Below, one piece after another: positions 25,004-34,103 of a stretch of DNA of 64,000 nucleotides. A program made the translations under genes and the position numbers. The stretch's first letter is position 1. Every line of letters starts with the position of its first letter. The DNA is from JAPPLG01 sp965199935 (lineage in GTDB: Bacteria > Bdellovibrionota > Bdellovibrionia > Bdellovibrionales > UBA1609): the NCBI GenBank assembly GCA_965199935.1, contig CBDATD010000001.1, forward strand, positions 124,001 to 188,000, written 5' to 3'. The notes beneath the pieces were generated by a model. The model searched no databases. It had not been told where the DNA came from and saw only the letters and a program-made list of their open reading frames with translations.

Positions 25004-25627
25004 CTATCTCGGCTTGAACAACAAGGCCGGTCTATCCTTTCTTGGTAATTTTCTCAGCCGCTTCCTATTTTGTTCTTCTAAAACCTGCCTAACATATATG
25101 CCCTCATGTTGATCTGTTATTATTCCATTATCTATTTTTTCCATCCTGTCTTTCAGCCAGAGCAAAACACTTTCATACTCAATTTCCGTTTCCATGAATA
25201 CCGCATAAGCATACTTTATATCCCTTGATATGAGGAGATTTTTTTCCAACATTTCTATTAAAAGCTGAAAAACCTCCAAAGGAGGATTTTGCATATACCG
25301 AATCGTCAATAAAACTTCCTCCTCCGCTCTTTGCGTATTTAGTTTTTTCCGCATTAAACTTAAAAATTGATCTGGATCTTTTTCGTACTCTCGAGTTAAT
25401 TCGCTTCCTATAGCATCATCTATACTAGGGGGGTGTACCTTGTATGTAAAATCCTCCATCTTCATCAATGCCTCAGAGGTCTGCCTATCATGAGTCAGCT
25501 TCGCATAAAAAGATTTGGCAAATATATCTTCACACTGAGAACTCCCTAAAGCAGGGAAACAAAACCCAACACAGAGAACCAACACAAGACTAAACTCAAA
25601 AGAAGACCACTCTTTAAACGAACGCAT
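25004..25627 (-). CDS. Exported protein of unknown function
   Basis: A 207-residue protein with a signal peptide ending near ALGSSQC, not recognised. The mature part is helical with alternating acidic and basic residues and an arginine/lysine-rich C-terminus. The start of the mature chain (a Cys followed by FAKSF) resembles that of the HEAT-like protein at 25964-27145. It lies between the 47-residue peptide gene and the collagenase gene, all on the minus strand, so the three may share the promoter near 25860. Confidence 0.65.
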   Translation of the reverse strand: MRSFKEWSSFEFSLVLVLCVGFCFPALGSSQCEDIFAKSFYAKLTHDRQTSEALMKMEDFTYKVHPPSIDDAIGSELTREYEKDPDQFLSLMRKKLNTQRAEEEVLLTIRYMQNPPLEVFQLLIEMLEKNLLISRDIKYAYAVFMETEIEYESVLLWLKDRMEKIDNGIITDQHEGIYVRQVLEEQNRKRLRKLPRKDRPALLFKPR

Positions 25628-25668
25628 TGTCTTTCATCTCCCAAGGTAAAAAAGTTCAAGAATTGATT

Positions 25669-25812
25669 TTATAAAGAGACAGTTAATTTCTCTACGTTTA
25701 TAACGTCTAGTTTATCCTGCTCCAATCCACTTCTTGTTTGACTGCCTTCAGCTATAGCGGTCTTTTCAAATAGAAATAGAAAAATAAATGTAAGCAATGT
25801 TAAAAATTTCAC
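25669..25812 (-). CDS. 47-residue secreted peptide
   Basis: A small gene starting at GTG 25812 with GGGAGCGA directly upstream as ribosome binding site. The first 21 residues (VKFLTLLTFIFLFLFEKTA) are a clear Sec signal ending at AIA-EG, leaving a mature acidic peptide of about 26 residues without Cys. A good promoter (TTGAAT, 17 bases, GATAAT) precedes it, with the palindrome at 25891-25903 further upstream. It is the first gene of a unit that may continue into 25004-25627 and the collagenase. No family recognised. Confidence 0.6.
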   Translation of the reverse strand: MKFLTLLTFIFLFLFEKTAIAEGSQTRSGLEQDKLDVINVEKLTVSL

Positions 25813-25890
25813 TCGCTCCCGTCCTCTTTCCAAAATCAAGAACGATTATCAGGTTACTCTTGTTTTAATTCAATAAAATACTTTGTAAAT

Positions 25891-25903
25891 TGTAAAAATT
25901 ACA
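25891..25903. promoter_or_regulatory. Palindrome, shared operator candidate 1
   Basis: TGTAA-AAA-TTACA is a perfect inverted repeat 78 bases upstream of the 47-residue peptide start. On the minus strand a TTGAAT-17-GATAAT promoter follows it. It belongs to the set also at 28755, 33849, 52587, 54441 and 56832. Confidence 0.55.
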
Positions 25904-25963
25904 CATTTTTGGAAAAAGAAGACATTGTATATTATGCTTATATTATGCAAATCCGGCGTCCAA

Positions 25964-27145
25964 TCAAGAAAGTGGAAAATCTTCTAAAGCTTTCAAAGCT
26001 TTTTGGCGTATAAGAGGCAGGACGCTTTGACTGCTGCTGACATCCTGTAAAAACCCAAACATCTTGTCTCTGTCTGTATCATCTGAATTTTTCTTAAAAA
26101 CATCCAACAAAAAATCAAAACTTTTTCTCACTAAAGAGATATTTATTTCCGGCTCAAATTTAACAATATACATCAACTGCCCTCTTATCTCTTGATTCAT
26201 CCGTTCAGCCTTATACTTTGTATTAAACATATCTCTCCAAATATCATCATCCCTTTCGAGGTAAGGCACGGCTGTTCTCAGAACATCCATGACTTCCATT
26301 TTTAATAAATTGATATGATAAATAATCTTCAGCAGTTCAAAAACCTCCATCCGTACAGGAATTCCGTAAGGGGCTTTTGCAATATTCATCTTCCTGGCAA
26401 AAATGACTGTTTTTGATTTTACTTCAGATTGGCGGTTTCTTAAAATTTTTAACAAAGACTTAGATATTCGACTCTCCATCGACCAGCTTGAAGAGTAATA
26501 AGCCATCATTCTTTCAGAGTCGTATATTGTTTTCGAAGGCTTTTCGTCTATGCCCGCCGCATTCCTCCCAAGATTTTCTTTTACCGCAGTCAATGTGTCA
26601 TTCCACTTCTCAAGATAGAAAGAAAGAATCTTTTTTAAGCCCTCAACAGCAGGCTCCCTTAAAGAAGGCGCATCCCGTTCAATAATATTTATAAAATCCC
26701 CTGCAACATCCCTGCTGTATATGAAACGACTAAAAAAATCTATAAGATCCATTTGAATTTTTTTCGAAGAATCTTTTTTCATAACTTCTCTCAGAACGTC
26801 AAAAATGCTGCGTTTAGATTGACGTTTTTTGGCTCTTTGATGATGAAATTCTAAAATATTGACAGCTTTAAGGCGAATATCTTCAGAAGAAGACGTTCTT
26901 AAGACATACTGCAAAGATTCACGAATGAGTTTATCGTCAGCGCCGTAATGCAAAAAAAAAGGTAAAATATTTTTTTGTACTGCTGTATCTTTTGACCTTA
27001 ATTGAGAAGACAGCTCTTGACTGTATTCAGAAAAACCCCCCTCACATTTGTTTGAAAAAACTCCGGCCTCCGCTTTTACAGAAAATAATAAAATAAATAA
27101 TAGAATCATGCCCGCACAGTTAAATGCTCTTATATTAGAACACAA
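25964..27145 (-). CDS. Exported HEAT-like repeat protein
   Basis: A 393-residue protein with a signal peptide (hydrophobic AGMILLFILLFSVKAEAG). The rest is all-helical, with HEAT/armadillo-like spacing: NILPFFLHYGADDKLIRESL, EDIRLKAVNILEFH and similar helix pairs of about 35-40 residues. These solenoids usually bind proteins. Function unknown. It starts 61 bases after the stop of the integrase-repeat protein gene, so both probably share the promoter upstream of 28637. Confidence 0.65.
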   Translation of the reverse strand: MCSNIRAFNCAGMILLFILLFSVKAEAGVFSNKCEGGFSEYSQELSSQLRSKDTAVQKNILPFFLHYGADDKLIRESLQYVLRTSSSEDIRLKAVNILEFHHQRAKKRQSKRSIFDVLREVMKKDSSKKIQMDLIDFFSRFIYSRDVAGDFINIIERDAPSLREPAVEGLKKILSFYLEKWNDTLTAVKENLGRNAAGIDEKPSKTIYDSERMMAYYSSSWSMESRISKSLLKILRNRQSEVKSKTVIFARKMNIAKAPYGIPVRMEVFELLKIIYHINLLKMEVMDVLRTAVPYLERDDDIWRDMFNTKYKAERMNQEIRGQLMYIVKFEPEINISLVRKSFDFLLDVFKKNSDDTDRDKMFGFLQDVSSSQSVLPLIRQKALKALEDFPLS

Positions 27146-27206
27146 CAGTTTTGTTTATTTAGCCCGCCGGCGTCATATTTTACATCAGAAGTTAAGGCTT
27201 ATTTTA

Positions 27207-28637
27207 CTATTGACCCAATCCTAAAAACACGCTCCAACCCTCCCATTCATCTGCATAAACTTTTTGAGGGTTCAAAGGCACATTCTCCAGCCTTTCATCA
27301 GACAAACTCCAAGCTTTAAAACCCTGTTTGCTGTCAAAAAAAAGTGTGTGGATATATTTCTTAGCTTTTTCGTAAGGCCAGTATAATCCTAAGAAATCCC
27401 CCGCGCCCGCCCACTCTGCATAAACTTTTTGAGGATGGATGGGAAAAGCACCCGGACGATCTTCTGACCGCAGCCAATTAAGAAAATCTCCTATACTTTC
27501 AAAGCCTAAAGACCGTACATACTTTTTTGCTTTTTTAAAAGACCATTGCCTCCGCCCTTCCACGTATAAGGGCAGTTGTTTCGATAGAGGCGGCTCCCTT
27601 AAATAATAATCAAAGCCCCGCCATTGTTTCTTATAAACCATATGAGGATGAGAAGGAATATCCCTAGGGCGGCTGCCGGATTTACTCCATCGGTGGTATT
27701 CTCTCGCAGAAGACAATTTCAAAGCTCGAACATATTCCAAAGCCTCTTCAAACGGCCTAAACTTTTTCTCTCCGTTGGCTGTGCGGCCCGTGCCTAAATA
27801 ATAGCCCCAGTTTTTCCAATCCTCCTGATAAACTTTGTCTGGACGAGTAGGAATGTCTGGAGGGCGGGCGTCCGACTGGCTCCAGCGGCTGTACTCTTCT
27901 ACAGAAGAAAAATCCAAAGCTCGAACATATTCCAAAGCCTCTTCAAACGGCCTAAACTTTTTCTCTCCGTTGGCTACACGGCCTGTGCCTAAATAATAGC
28001 CCCAGCCCCGCCATTGTTTTTTGTAAGCTATGTGAGGGTGACCGGGAATATCCTTAGGGCGTTTGCCTGATTTGCTCCACTCCTTGTAAGCCTCCGCCGA
28101 AGAAAAATTAAACAAATGAACATATTCCAAAGCCTCTTCAAACGGCCTAAACTTTTTCTCTCCGTTGGCTATATGGCCCGTGCCTAAATAATAGCCCCAG
28201 CCCCGCCAATCCTCTTTATAGATTTTGTGCGGGTTAGAAGGAATGTCCATAGGGCGGGCATCTGATTTACTCCATTTCTTGTAATCTCTCGCAGAAGACA
28301 ATTTCAAAGCTCTCATATATTCCAAAGCCTCTTCAAACGGCCTAAACTTTTTCTCTCCGTTGGCTACACGGCCTGTGCCTAAATAATGGCCCCAGCCCCG
28401 CCAATCCTTTTCATAGACTCTGTACGGATTAGAGGGAATATCCTTAGGACGGCTGCCGGATTTACTCCAGAGTTCGTAGGCGGCTGCAGAAGGCAGTTTT
28501 AAAGATAAAACATATTCTAAAGCCTGATCAAAAGGACGATACCTTTCTTTTTTTGAACCAAAACTCGCGGCGCATTCCTGTTTTGAAGAAACAGAAGCAG
28601 AATATAAAAATACAAAACAAAAGAATAAATATCTCAT
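27207..28637 (-). CDS. Exported protein of seven integrase-type repeat units
   Basis: A 476-residue protein with a signal peptide (LFFCFVFLYSASVSS). The mature part is seven tandem units of about 65 residues, the first five well kept. The consensus runs FRPFEEALEYVRALKLSSA, then WSKSGSRPKDIPSNP, VYKKDWRGWGYYLGTG and RVANGEKK. I recognise this as the repeat that Pfam calls the phage-integrase repeat unit, here without any integrase domain. Units six and seven are degenerate. The role is unknown, and protein binding outside the cell is a guess. The palindrome at 28755-28769 lies 118 bases upstream. Confidence 0.7.
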   Translation of the reverse strand: MRYLFFCFVFLYSASVSSKQECAASFGSKKERYRPFDQALEYVLSLKLPSAAAYELWSKSGSRPKDIPSNPYRVYEKDWRGWGHYLGTGRVANGEKKFRPFEEALEYMRALKLSSARDYKKWSKSDARPMDIPSNPHKIYKEDWRGWGYYLGTGHIANGEKKFRPFEEALEYVHLFNFSSAEAYKEWSKSGKRPKDIPGHPHIAYKKQWRGWGYYLGTGRVANGEKKFRPFEEALEYVRALDFSSVEEYSRWSQSDARPPDIPTRPDKVYQEDWKNWGYYLGTGRTANGEKKFRPFEEALEYVRALKLSSAREYHRWSKSGSRPRDIPSHPHMVYKKQWRGFDYYLREPPLSKQLPLYVEGRRQWSFKKAKKYVRSLGFESIGDFLNWLRSEDRPGAFPIHPQKVYAEWAGAGDFLGLYWPYEKAKKYIHTLFFDSKQGFKAWSLSDERLENVPLNPQKVYADEWEGWSVFLGLGQ

Positions 28638-28964
28638 TGCTTCACAAGTAAGTAAAAAACGTTAATATACCATGAAAAAGAGATTCATAATAACACCTCA
28701 TCTCGACAAAGAAAAATAAAACTGCAAAACGGACGTATTAAAATTACAGCTATAGTGTATTTTTTACACATTTCTTTATTTTCCGCATTTCTTCAAAATG
28801 ACAATAAGATCTCCGCCCTTTTTCCCGCTAAATCCAGGAGAAAATAATCCAACAGGCAGTTTCCACTTGACAATCACAGCAAATATCAGCTTAAGGATAT
28901 AGCTGATTTCTAATTGAAATACAGCTCAGATTTTTTTCAAAATTGGAGTAGGAAGAATTAAAAA
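28638..28964. other. Intergenic region between divergent exported-protein genes
   Basis: No gene is visible here. It holds the palindrome at 28755-28769 and promoter regions for the minus-strand repeat protein and the plus-strand ankyrin protein. An AGGAAG ribosome binding site lies just before 28965. Confidence 0.6.
28755..28769. promoter_or_regulatory. Palindrome, shared operator candidate 2
   Basis: GTGTA-TTTTT-TACAC is a perfect inverted repeat 118 bases upstream of the start at 28637 and 196 bases before the divergent gene at 28965. Confidence 0.6.
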
Positions 28965-29843
28965 ATGAATTTATTAATTAATATATTGGCCGTGCTTTTT
29001 GTCTTTAACTCTATGGCTGAAAGTACTTCATCCTTTGGACAGGCTTCGGGGTTTTTACTCAATGGAGATACGGCGTCCTTTCATTCTCTGCTGAAATCCG
29101 GCGCTGTCACCGTTCACAGCAGGGGTAAAAAAGGCAATACCCTTCTTCACAAAGCTATTTTATATAACAATCCAGAGGCCGTTCGAATACTGCTGGAGCT
29201 GGGAGCGGATGTTGATGCCGCCAACCACATGGGAGAAACAGCCAGGCAGACAGCTAGATCTATGGGAAATACGGCTGTTTCATCTTTAATTTTCAATGCG
29301 GCCAGAAATCAAAACAGCCATAAAGAAGAAAATCCATCTGTCACAACAACACATCAAAAAAAATTGTCTCTTGAAAAGAAACTCCAACGGGCGGTTGAAA
29401 GAGGCACACCACAAAGCGTGTCTTTTATTTTAAAAAATGGAGGGGCGGATTATATCAATACACTCAATGAAGACGGAAAAACTCTGCTCTTGTCAGCTAT
29501 TGAAAGATTAAAGGAATCCAACCGCGCGCTCTCCATTTGGCATTCGATAGGATCTGATTGGAATGCCTATGTACGCGAACAAGGAAAACAGATGCAAAAC
29601 AGAAAACACGCGCTTGAAATTATTAATATTTTAACGGCCCATAACGCCGACCCTTTTATCGGCCGGCCTCAAAATGCTGTCCATGAGGTGATGGACCATG
29701 AATTAATGGAAGTTGTTTCAATTTTTGCGAAACACTCAAAAGATATACCGGCGTTAATAGGCAAACACAAGCCCGCACTATCTCCGTTCTGCCGCGAATC
29801 TTTTACTTCAAACAGCGCTTACTTATTGCAGAGGGAAAATTGA
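28965..29843 (+). CDS. Exported ankyrin-repeat protein
   Basis: A 292-residue protein with a signal peptide (MNLLINILAVLFVFNSMA). Two or three ankyrin repeats follow: GNTLLHKAILYNNPEAVRIL with LELGADVDAANHMGET is a textbook unit, and LQRAVERGTPQSVSFILKNG with DGKTLLLSAIERL a weaker one. Ankyrin repeats bind proteins; in host-associated bacteria such exported proteins are often effectors, but a Sec signal places this one in the periplasm or outside. It ends overlapping the convergent lipoprotein gene by 25 bases. Confidence 0.75.
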   Translation: MNLLINILAVLFVFNSMAESTSSFGQASGFLLNGDTASFHSLLKSGAVTVHSRGKKGNTLLHKAILYNNPEAVRILLELGADVDAANHMGETARQTARSMGNTAVSSLIFNAARNQNSHKEENPSVTTTHQKKLSLEKKLQRAVERGTPQSVSFILKNGGADYINTLNEDGKTLLLSAIERLKESNRALSIWHSIGSDWNAYVREQGKQMQNRKHALEIINILTAHNADPFIGRPQNAVHEVMDHELMEVVSIFAKHSKDIPALIGKHKPALSPFCRESFTSNSAYLLQREN

Positions 29844-30634
29844 TCCCTTTGAATTCTATTCAAAATACTTATGTATTTTTCAAGGTTCACCAGGGATTCC
29901 TGAGTTGAAAAATCAGGAGATCGAATCAACGGAATGAAATGCAATTCCTCTGTCACCTTTGACACATCCACCGAGGACTCCTCCTCTCCTTCTCTGATGG
30001 AAGTCGATGAAGAGCTGTACTCGGAAAGCCAAATACGCTCCACAAAGCCATCACTGCCTTGTTTAACTGAAGAAACTGAGTAACCGTCAAAAAATCCATC
30101 AGATAGAGGGTCCTCCATGTAAGTGGTCCATTCATCCGCCCCTCTCACCAGCACCAAAGTTCCTTTTGTCAAACCCTCCTCTTTCAGAGTATCTGTCCGA
30201 TCCTCTAAAGAATCTTCTTCACACACTTTCGCCTTTAAAGAACCTCCATTATCTTTCAGTATCCCTTTAATGCGTTCTTGAGCTGTATCGGCCAGGGTGT
30301 TCCCTTCTGTAAAAAATGAAAAAAGATGAGAAAAAATAGAACTGTAAGCATGGTCGTCAGCAATATACAAAGCTGTCATACCGTCAGAAAGCGCTTGTTG
30401 AACAACAAACATCTTCTCTTCTCCCAGTTCATCGCTGTCAAACTCCTCACTGTCCAGTTCATCGCTGACAATCATTGTAAATTCCATAGGACCCCGCACA
30501 GCAGGGGTCTGCTGGGAAGTTTTTACAGCGGGCTTTGCTGAGGCCGACTCCCCTTCCTTGGAATCATCTGAATCTGTTCCACAACCACCACAAAATATAC
30601 TCACAAGCAGAATTGATACGCATCTCTTACACAT
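29819..30634 (-). CDS. Putative acidic lipoprotein
   Basis: A 271-residue protein with a lipoprotein signal whose lipobox is near IFCGGC, followed by a Ser/Asp/Glu-rich linker. The globular part has no recognised domain and is rich in Asp, Glu and Ser. It overlaps the convergent ankyrin gene by 25 bases. About 220 bases upstream show no other gene; an AGGTG-like ribosome binding site lies before the start. Confidence 0.65.
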   Translation of the reverse strand: MCKRCVSILLVSIFCGGCGTDSDDSKEGESASAKPAVKTSQQTPAVRGPMEFTMIVSDELDSEEFDSDELGEEKMFVVQQALSDGMTALYIADDHAYSSIFSHLFSFFTEGNTLADTAQERIKGILKDNGGSLKAKVCEEDSLEDRTDTLKEEGLTKGTLVLVRGADEWTTYMEDPLSDGFFDGYSVSSVKQGSDGFVERIWLSEYSSSSTSIREGEEESSVDVSKVTEELHFIPLIRSPDFSTQESLVNLEKYISILNRIQRDQFSLCNK

Positions 30635-30856
30635 TCAAACACCTCCAAAAAAACAAAAGAAGAAATATTCACTGACAAATAATAGCGAACTTCTCCAAAA
30701 AAGAGCAGTGTTTTTAATGACTGTGGGACACTCTAGGCTTTTGTCTTATCATCCCATCTTTCTTCACAAACTCAAATGTACATATCATCTGAAAAATGAC
30801 TGACAAAAATGTATGCTGTACCGCTGTTTGAATTTCACTCTATTCATATAACACAC

Positions 30857-32035
30857 TCATTTTTCAAACATCTCATCCAAAGTCATCATATTCATGAAAG
30901 AAGAAAAGTCTGCTTTTTGATTTTGTACAGCTAAATCAAAGTTAATCAAGCCGTACAAAGTCGTCCCCGCGTATCTTATCTGAAGCTTATCCGGTTGAAT
31001 CATAAAACCCTGAATACCCACCTGTACATTGTTCTTAATCACAGACAAAATAGGATTCAAATTCGCTGAAAAATCCAGCACATTCAACCTATCCACCGTA
31101 CCCATAAGCTGATTAAAAGAGGCGTGTCCGCCCAATTGTTCAAACTTGCCTAGACTGCCCAGCGCCGTAGAAGCTGCAGCTAAAGGATTTAAAACAACAG
31201 GCAAAGGAGAAATAACAGCTTGAGGCTCTTGATTCAACGTCAATAAATGCTTCACAGCCACACTCGGACGCATAAAAAAATCTTTCCAATGGATTGTGTA
31301 AAGTTTCGTCGTATTCAGAAAATAAACATAGATGCGGTTTTTCTCCGGTGCAAATTCATCTAAATGGACGCAGGAATATATGACAGTGTGAGGGCTTGTT
31401 TCAAAACCGATCTTTAAAAAGGGCAGTTTCAACAAATCATCCTTCGGCACGCGAAACAAACCCTCCATCTGAAAACGGCCGTAAAACCTGCGGTCTCTTA
31501 CTGAAAATCCAAAATCCGGCGGCTGGAGAAACCCAAAAGACTGTATCTCCAAAAGAGATGTATTAATCTCTTCAATTTGTTCTTTCAATTCAAACACTTC
31601 ATCTAAGAAGTTTCTATACACATCAAAAGACAGAGACCGAATACCTCCTGATGCACTGAGGTATTCATTGAACTCCAAATCTGATTGAATATTTCTCTCT
31701 ATTAATTGAAACAAAAACTCCCTCCTCTGTCTTCTGCGTGAAAGGTCCGCAATACGGCTTTTTGGATGTCTGCGGGAGCGTCTCACATATTTGGCAGTAT
31801 ATCTGTTTTCAATCTCTTCCAATCTTTTTTGAAACTCTTCAAGAATTTTTAATTTTTCAACAACCAGAGGATACCGAGTGCGGTAAATTTCAGACACTTT
31901 ACTTTCAATATTTTTTTCAAAAACTGCGGCGGACTGTCTGCCTCCGTCAAAGCCTTCAGGTTGAAGATCACAAAACTCCCCAGCAGATAAAAAGAAAGGG
32001 CAGACAATAAAAAAAATGCAGACTTTATTCTTCAT
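30857..32035 (-). CDS. Exported protein of unknown function, third gene of an operon
   Basis: A 392-residue protein with a signal peptide (VCIFFIVCPFFLSAGEFC). An N-terminal helical and arginine-rich half (coiled coil around EKLKILEEFQKRLEEIE) is followed by a beta-rich half. The last 180 residues contain a Pro/Ala/Leu-rich linker and strand-like segments such as KLQIRYAGTTLYGLINFDL. No family recognised. It lies five bases after 32041-32769, so the three exported proteins from 33766 down to 30857 form one transcription unit. Confidence 0.65.
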   Translation of the reverse strand: MKNKVCIFFIVCPFFLSAGEFCDLQPEGFDGGRQSAAVFEKNIESKVSEIYRTRYPLVVEKLKILEEFQKRLEEIENRYTAKYVRRSRRHPKSRIADLSRRRQRREFLFQLIERNIQSDLEFNEYLSASGGIRSLSFDVYRNFLDEVFELKEQIEEINTSLLEIQSFGFLQPPDFGFSVRDRRFYGRFQMEGLFRVPKDDLLKLPFLKIGFETSPHTVIYSCVHLDEFAPEKNRIYVYFLNTTKLYTIHWKDFFMRPSVAVKHLLTLNQEPQAVISPLPVVLNPLAAASTALGSLGKFEQLGGHASFNQLMGTVDRLNVLDFSANLNPILSVIKNNVQVGIQGFMIQPDKLQIRYAGTTLYGLINFDLAVQNQKADFSSFMNMMTLDEMFEK

Positions 32036-32040
32036 GAACT

Positions 32041-32769
32041 TTATTTTTGATACCGATCCATGGAGGTGAGAAAATATTCATCCGCACCAACATAATAATT
32101 TGTAATAACTGCCAGCCTGTAAAACACGTTATCCGCCGAGTCCAAAAAGCTCAATTCAGCCTTCATCAGCCCTGCTGAATAGGGAGTTAAAGCAAGGCGG
32201 ACAGCAGATATGTTTTTCTTTAAAAAAATGGATAACACTTTTCGAACCAAATGAGCCTCCTGAGCCGTTTGTGCTGTCCATATCTCAGATGAAATAAGAG
32301 CTAATAAGAAATCCGATAAAGACAGTCCACTGTTGATTAAACGAAAACTGATCCGGCTGGATAATCTATGCGGCTCTTCATCCATATAAGAAGAAAAAAC
32401 TTCCTGCAGGCTGAACCCTTCCCATTGAAAAAGAAGATCAAAAGACTGACCCTCTAATGTGACATGAAAAATAATATTTTTTTCAACTTCCTCCTCATTG
32501 GATAAAACATCCACTTGATCAAACAGGCAGGAGCCCATCCCTTTATAGATTTGAATTGTTTGCAAGTCTTTATCCAGGATGCTGCAGTGAGAAACTACAG
32601 AATCCCATTTCTCATCTAAAACAATAAAAGGCTCTAACAAATAACTGTACAAGGTTGATCTGCCGTAATCTGAGCTTTCAGAGACAGTAGAAAGCACATC
32701 AAAAGACTTCGCCTTTTCTTCAGCAAATAAAAACAAAGGAATTAAAATTAAAACACCTAGATACTTCAT
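32041..32769 (-). CDS. Exported protein of unknown function, second gene of an operon
   Basis: A 242-residue protein with a short signal peptide (MKYLGVLILIPLFLFAEE). The mature region mixes helices and strands and has few basic residues. I see no known domain. It is four bases from both its upstream and downstream neighbours, so the three gene products may work together, for example as an envelope complex; that is inference from spacing only. Confidence 0.65.
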   Translation of the reverse strand: MKYLGVLILIPLFLFAEEKAKSFDVLSTVSESSDYGRSTLYSYLLEPFIVLDEKWDSVVSHCSILDKDLQTIQIYKGMGSCLFDQVDVLSNEEEVEKNIIFHVTLEGQSFDLLFQWEGFSLQEVFSSYMDEEPHRLSSRISFRLINSGLSLSDFLLALISSEIWTAQTAQEAHLVRKVLSIFLKKNISAVRLALTPYSAGLMKAELSFLDSADNVFYRLAVITNYYVGADEYFLTSMDRYQK

Positions 32770-32773
32770 TGGA

Positions 32774-33766
32774 CTACTTTAATGATATATCAATAACAGG
32801 CAGAAACTCCCCCTCTGCAGATGAAAAAATACGCCCTTTCACAGGTATTGTGACAGGAGTATCCTCCCTCACCCCCTCTTGATAGACAGGCAGAAGTATT
32901 TCGGCAAAACCTTCTAAAAAGATCTGCTGGTTTACGTTCATTTTTTTCAAAGAAATAAAATCTTCTTCTATGTTTTTTCTATCTGGAGCTTCTCCTTTGA
33001 TGGATTGTAAATCCCCCTCTTGAATTTGACCCCATAGACTTGAAGGAATATCGTACGCATTTTGGAGTACAGGTTCTGCGCCTTCCACAGAGGATTTTTC
33101 TTTTTCAAAAAACCTCAGAAAGGGGGAATCTTTAGGAAGAATCTCAACACGGCCGTATGGATCCGATAAAAGAACATCATCCACAGTTTCAATATCAATG
33201 TCTATTTCAATAGACCCCAGCTTTATATTCAATTGCTCTTTATCCATAGTTTTTATTTTTAAACTGTAGTGGGAGGGGTTGAGCTCCTCATCTGTCACAA
33301 AAAATTTAACTTTAAACCTTTTGTTTTTAAGATCCACAGCGCCGCCGCAGGATATGCCGGCCATCAGCCATCTAGGACCGCCGATTTCAGCGTCCGATCG
33401 GAAGCCGTACAACTTCATATCCGCCAAATTGTATTTGACGGCCCTTAATTGTCTGAGCTGAACTTTAAAGGAACAACTTTTAATTTGCATGCCTTCCGGC
33501 GTCCAATGAATATCAAAAGAGGGTTTTGAAAAAAGTATATCTTGAAAACCCCCGAAAGCGGAAAAGACTTCCTCAACAAGAAACTTTGTCAAAGCCTCCG
33601 GCTCTGAAACCTCTAACTCCTCTGTTTCTGACACCGCAGCTGCGCTGGAAGAAACCCCTTCCACAGCGCTTTCAAAAACCTCTTCAGTTTTTGCCAAGTC
33701 TTGAACCGGCTCTTCTGCAAACAACTGAAACGCAAACATTAGGGCAAAAATAGATAAGAACTTCAT
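32774..33766 (-). CDS. Exported protein of unknown function, first gene of an operon
   Basis: A 330-residue protein with a signal peptide (MKFLSIFALMFAFQLFAEE) and an acidic Ser/Glu/Ala linker to about residue 55. The rest alternates hydrophobic and polar residues in strand-like patterns (LRQLRAVKYNLADMKLYGF, KIKTMDKEQLNIKLGSIEID), suggesting a beta-rich fold as in lipid-handling or outer-membrane assembly proteins. That comparison is weak. It starts 82 bases downstream of the palindrome at 33849. Confidence 0.65.
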   Translation of the reverse strand: MKFLSIFALMFAFQLFAEEPVQDLAKTEEVFESAVEGVSSSAAAVSETEELEVSEPEALTKFLVEEVFSAFGGFQDILFSKPSFDIHWTPEGMQIKSCSFKVQLRQLRAVKYNLADMKLYGFRSDAEIGGPRWLMAGISCGGAVDLKNKRFKVKFFVTDEELNPSHYSLKIKTMDKEQLNIKLGSIEIDIDIETVDDVLLSDPYGRVEILPKDSPFLRFFEKEKSSVEGAEPVLQNAYDIPSSLWGQIQEGDLQSIKGEAPDRKNIEEDFISLKKMNVNQQIFLEGFAEILLPVYQEGVREDTPVTIPVKGRIFSSAEGEFLPVIDISLK

Positions 33767-34103
33767 CCTTACATCCGTGTGAAAGCTTCAAAATTCAATT
33801 CCACAATGCATCATACAGAATGTTGGCGTCAAGGCCAGACTTTTCCGAGTGTAAAATTTTCACTCTAATGCAGAAGGAACATTGTATTTGCAGGAAACAG
33901 CGCAAACCGGAACTGCAATGTTTCTGGACCATAATTCAAAAGGCCAATAATAAATACAAACTCTCTCATAACTCTTTACAAGCACAAATTCTTTTGATAG
34001 TTTGGCTTGAACATTTTCTGTGTAAAATAAAATATTTATTCATATTGAAGCGCGCTGAATGCATCAGTCTTTGAAATTCAATATCGATGAATGAAAGGAG
34101 TTT
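33767..34103. other. Intergenic region between divergent exported-protein genes
   Basis: No convincing gene. It contains the palindrome at 33849-33863 near the minus-strand start, and a half-site-like GTGTAAAATAAAATATT about 80 bases before the plus-strand gene at 34104. AT-rich. Confidence 0.55.
33849..33863. promoter_or_regulatory. Palindrome, shared operator candidate 3
   Basis: GTGTAAAATTTTCAC is a near-perfect inverted repeat (one mismatched pair; outer AGTG and CACT match) 82 bases upstream of the start at 33766. On the minus strand TATGAT follows the palindrome after 33 bases, with no good -35 box between, as expected for an activator-dependent promoter. Confidence 0.55.

Noticed and set aside
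33820..34074. 84-codon plus-strand frame
   Set aside because: It crosses the palindrome and promoter region, lacks a ribosome binding site and resembles no protein.
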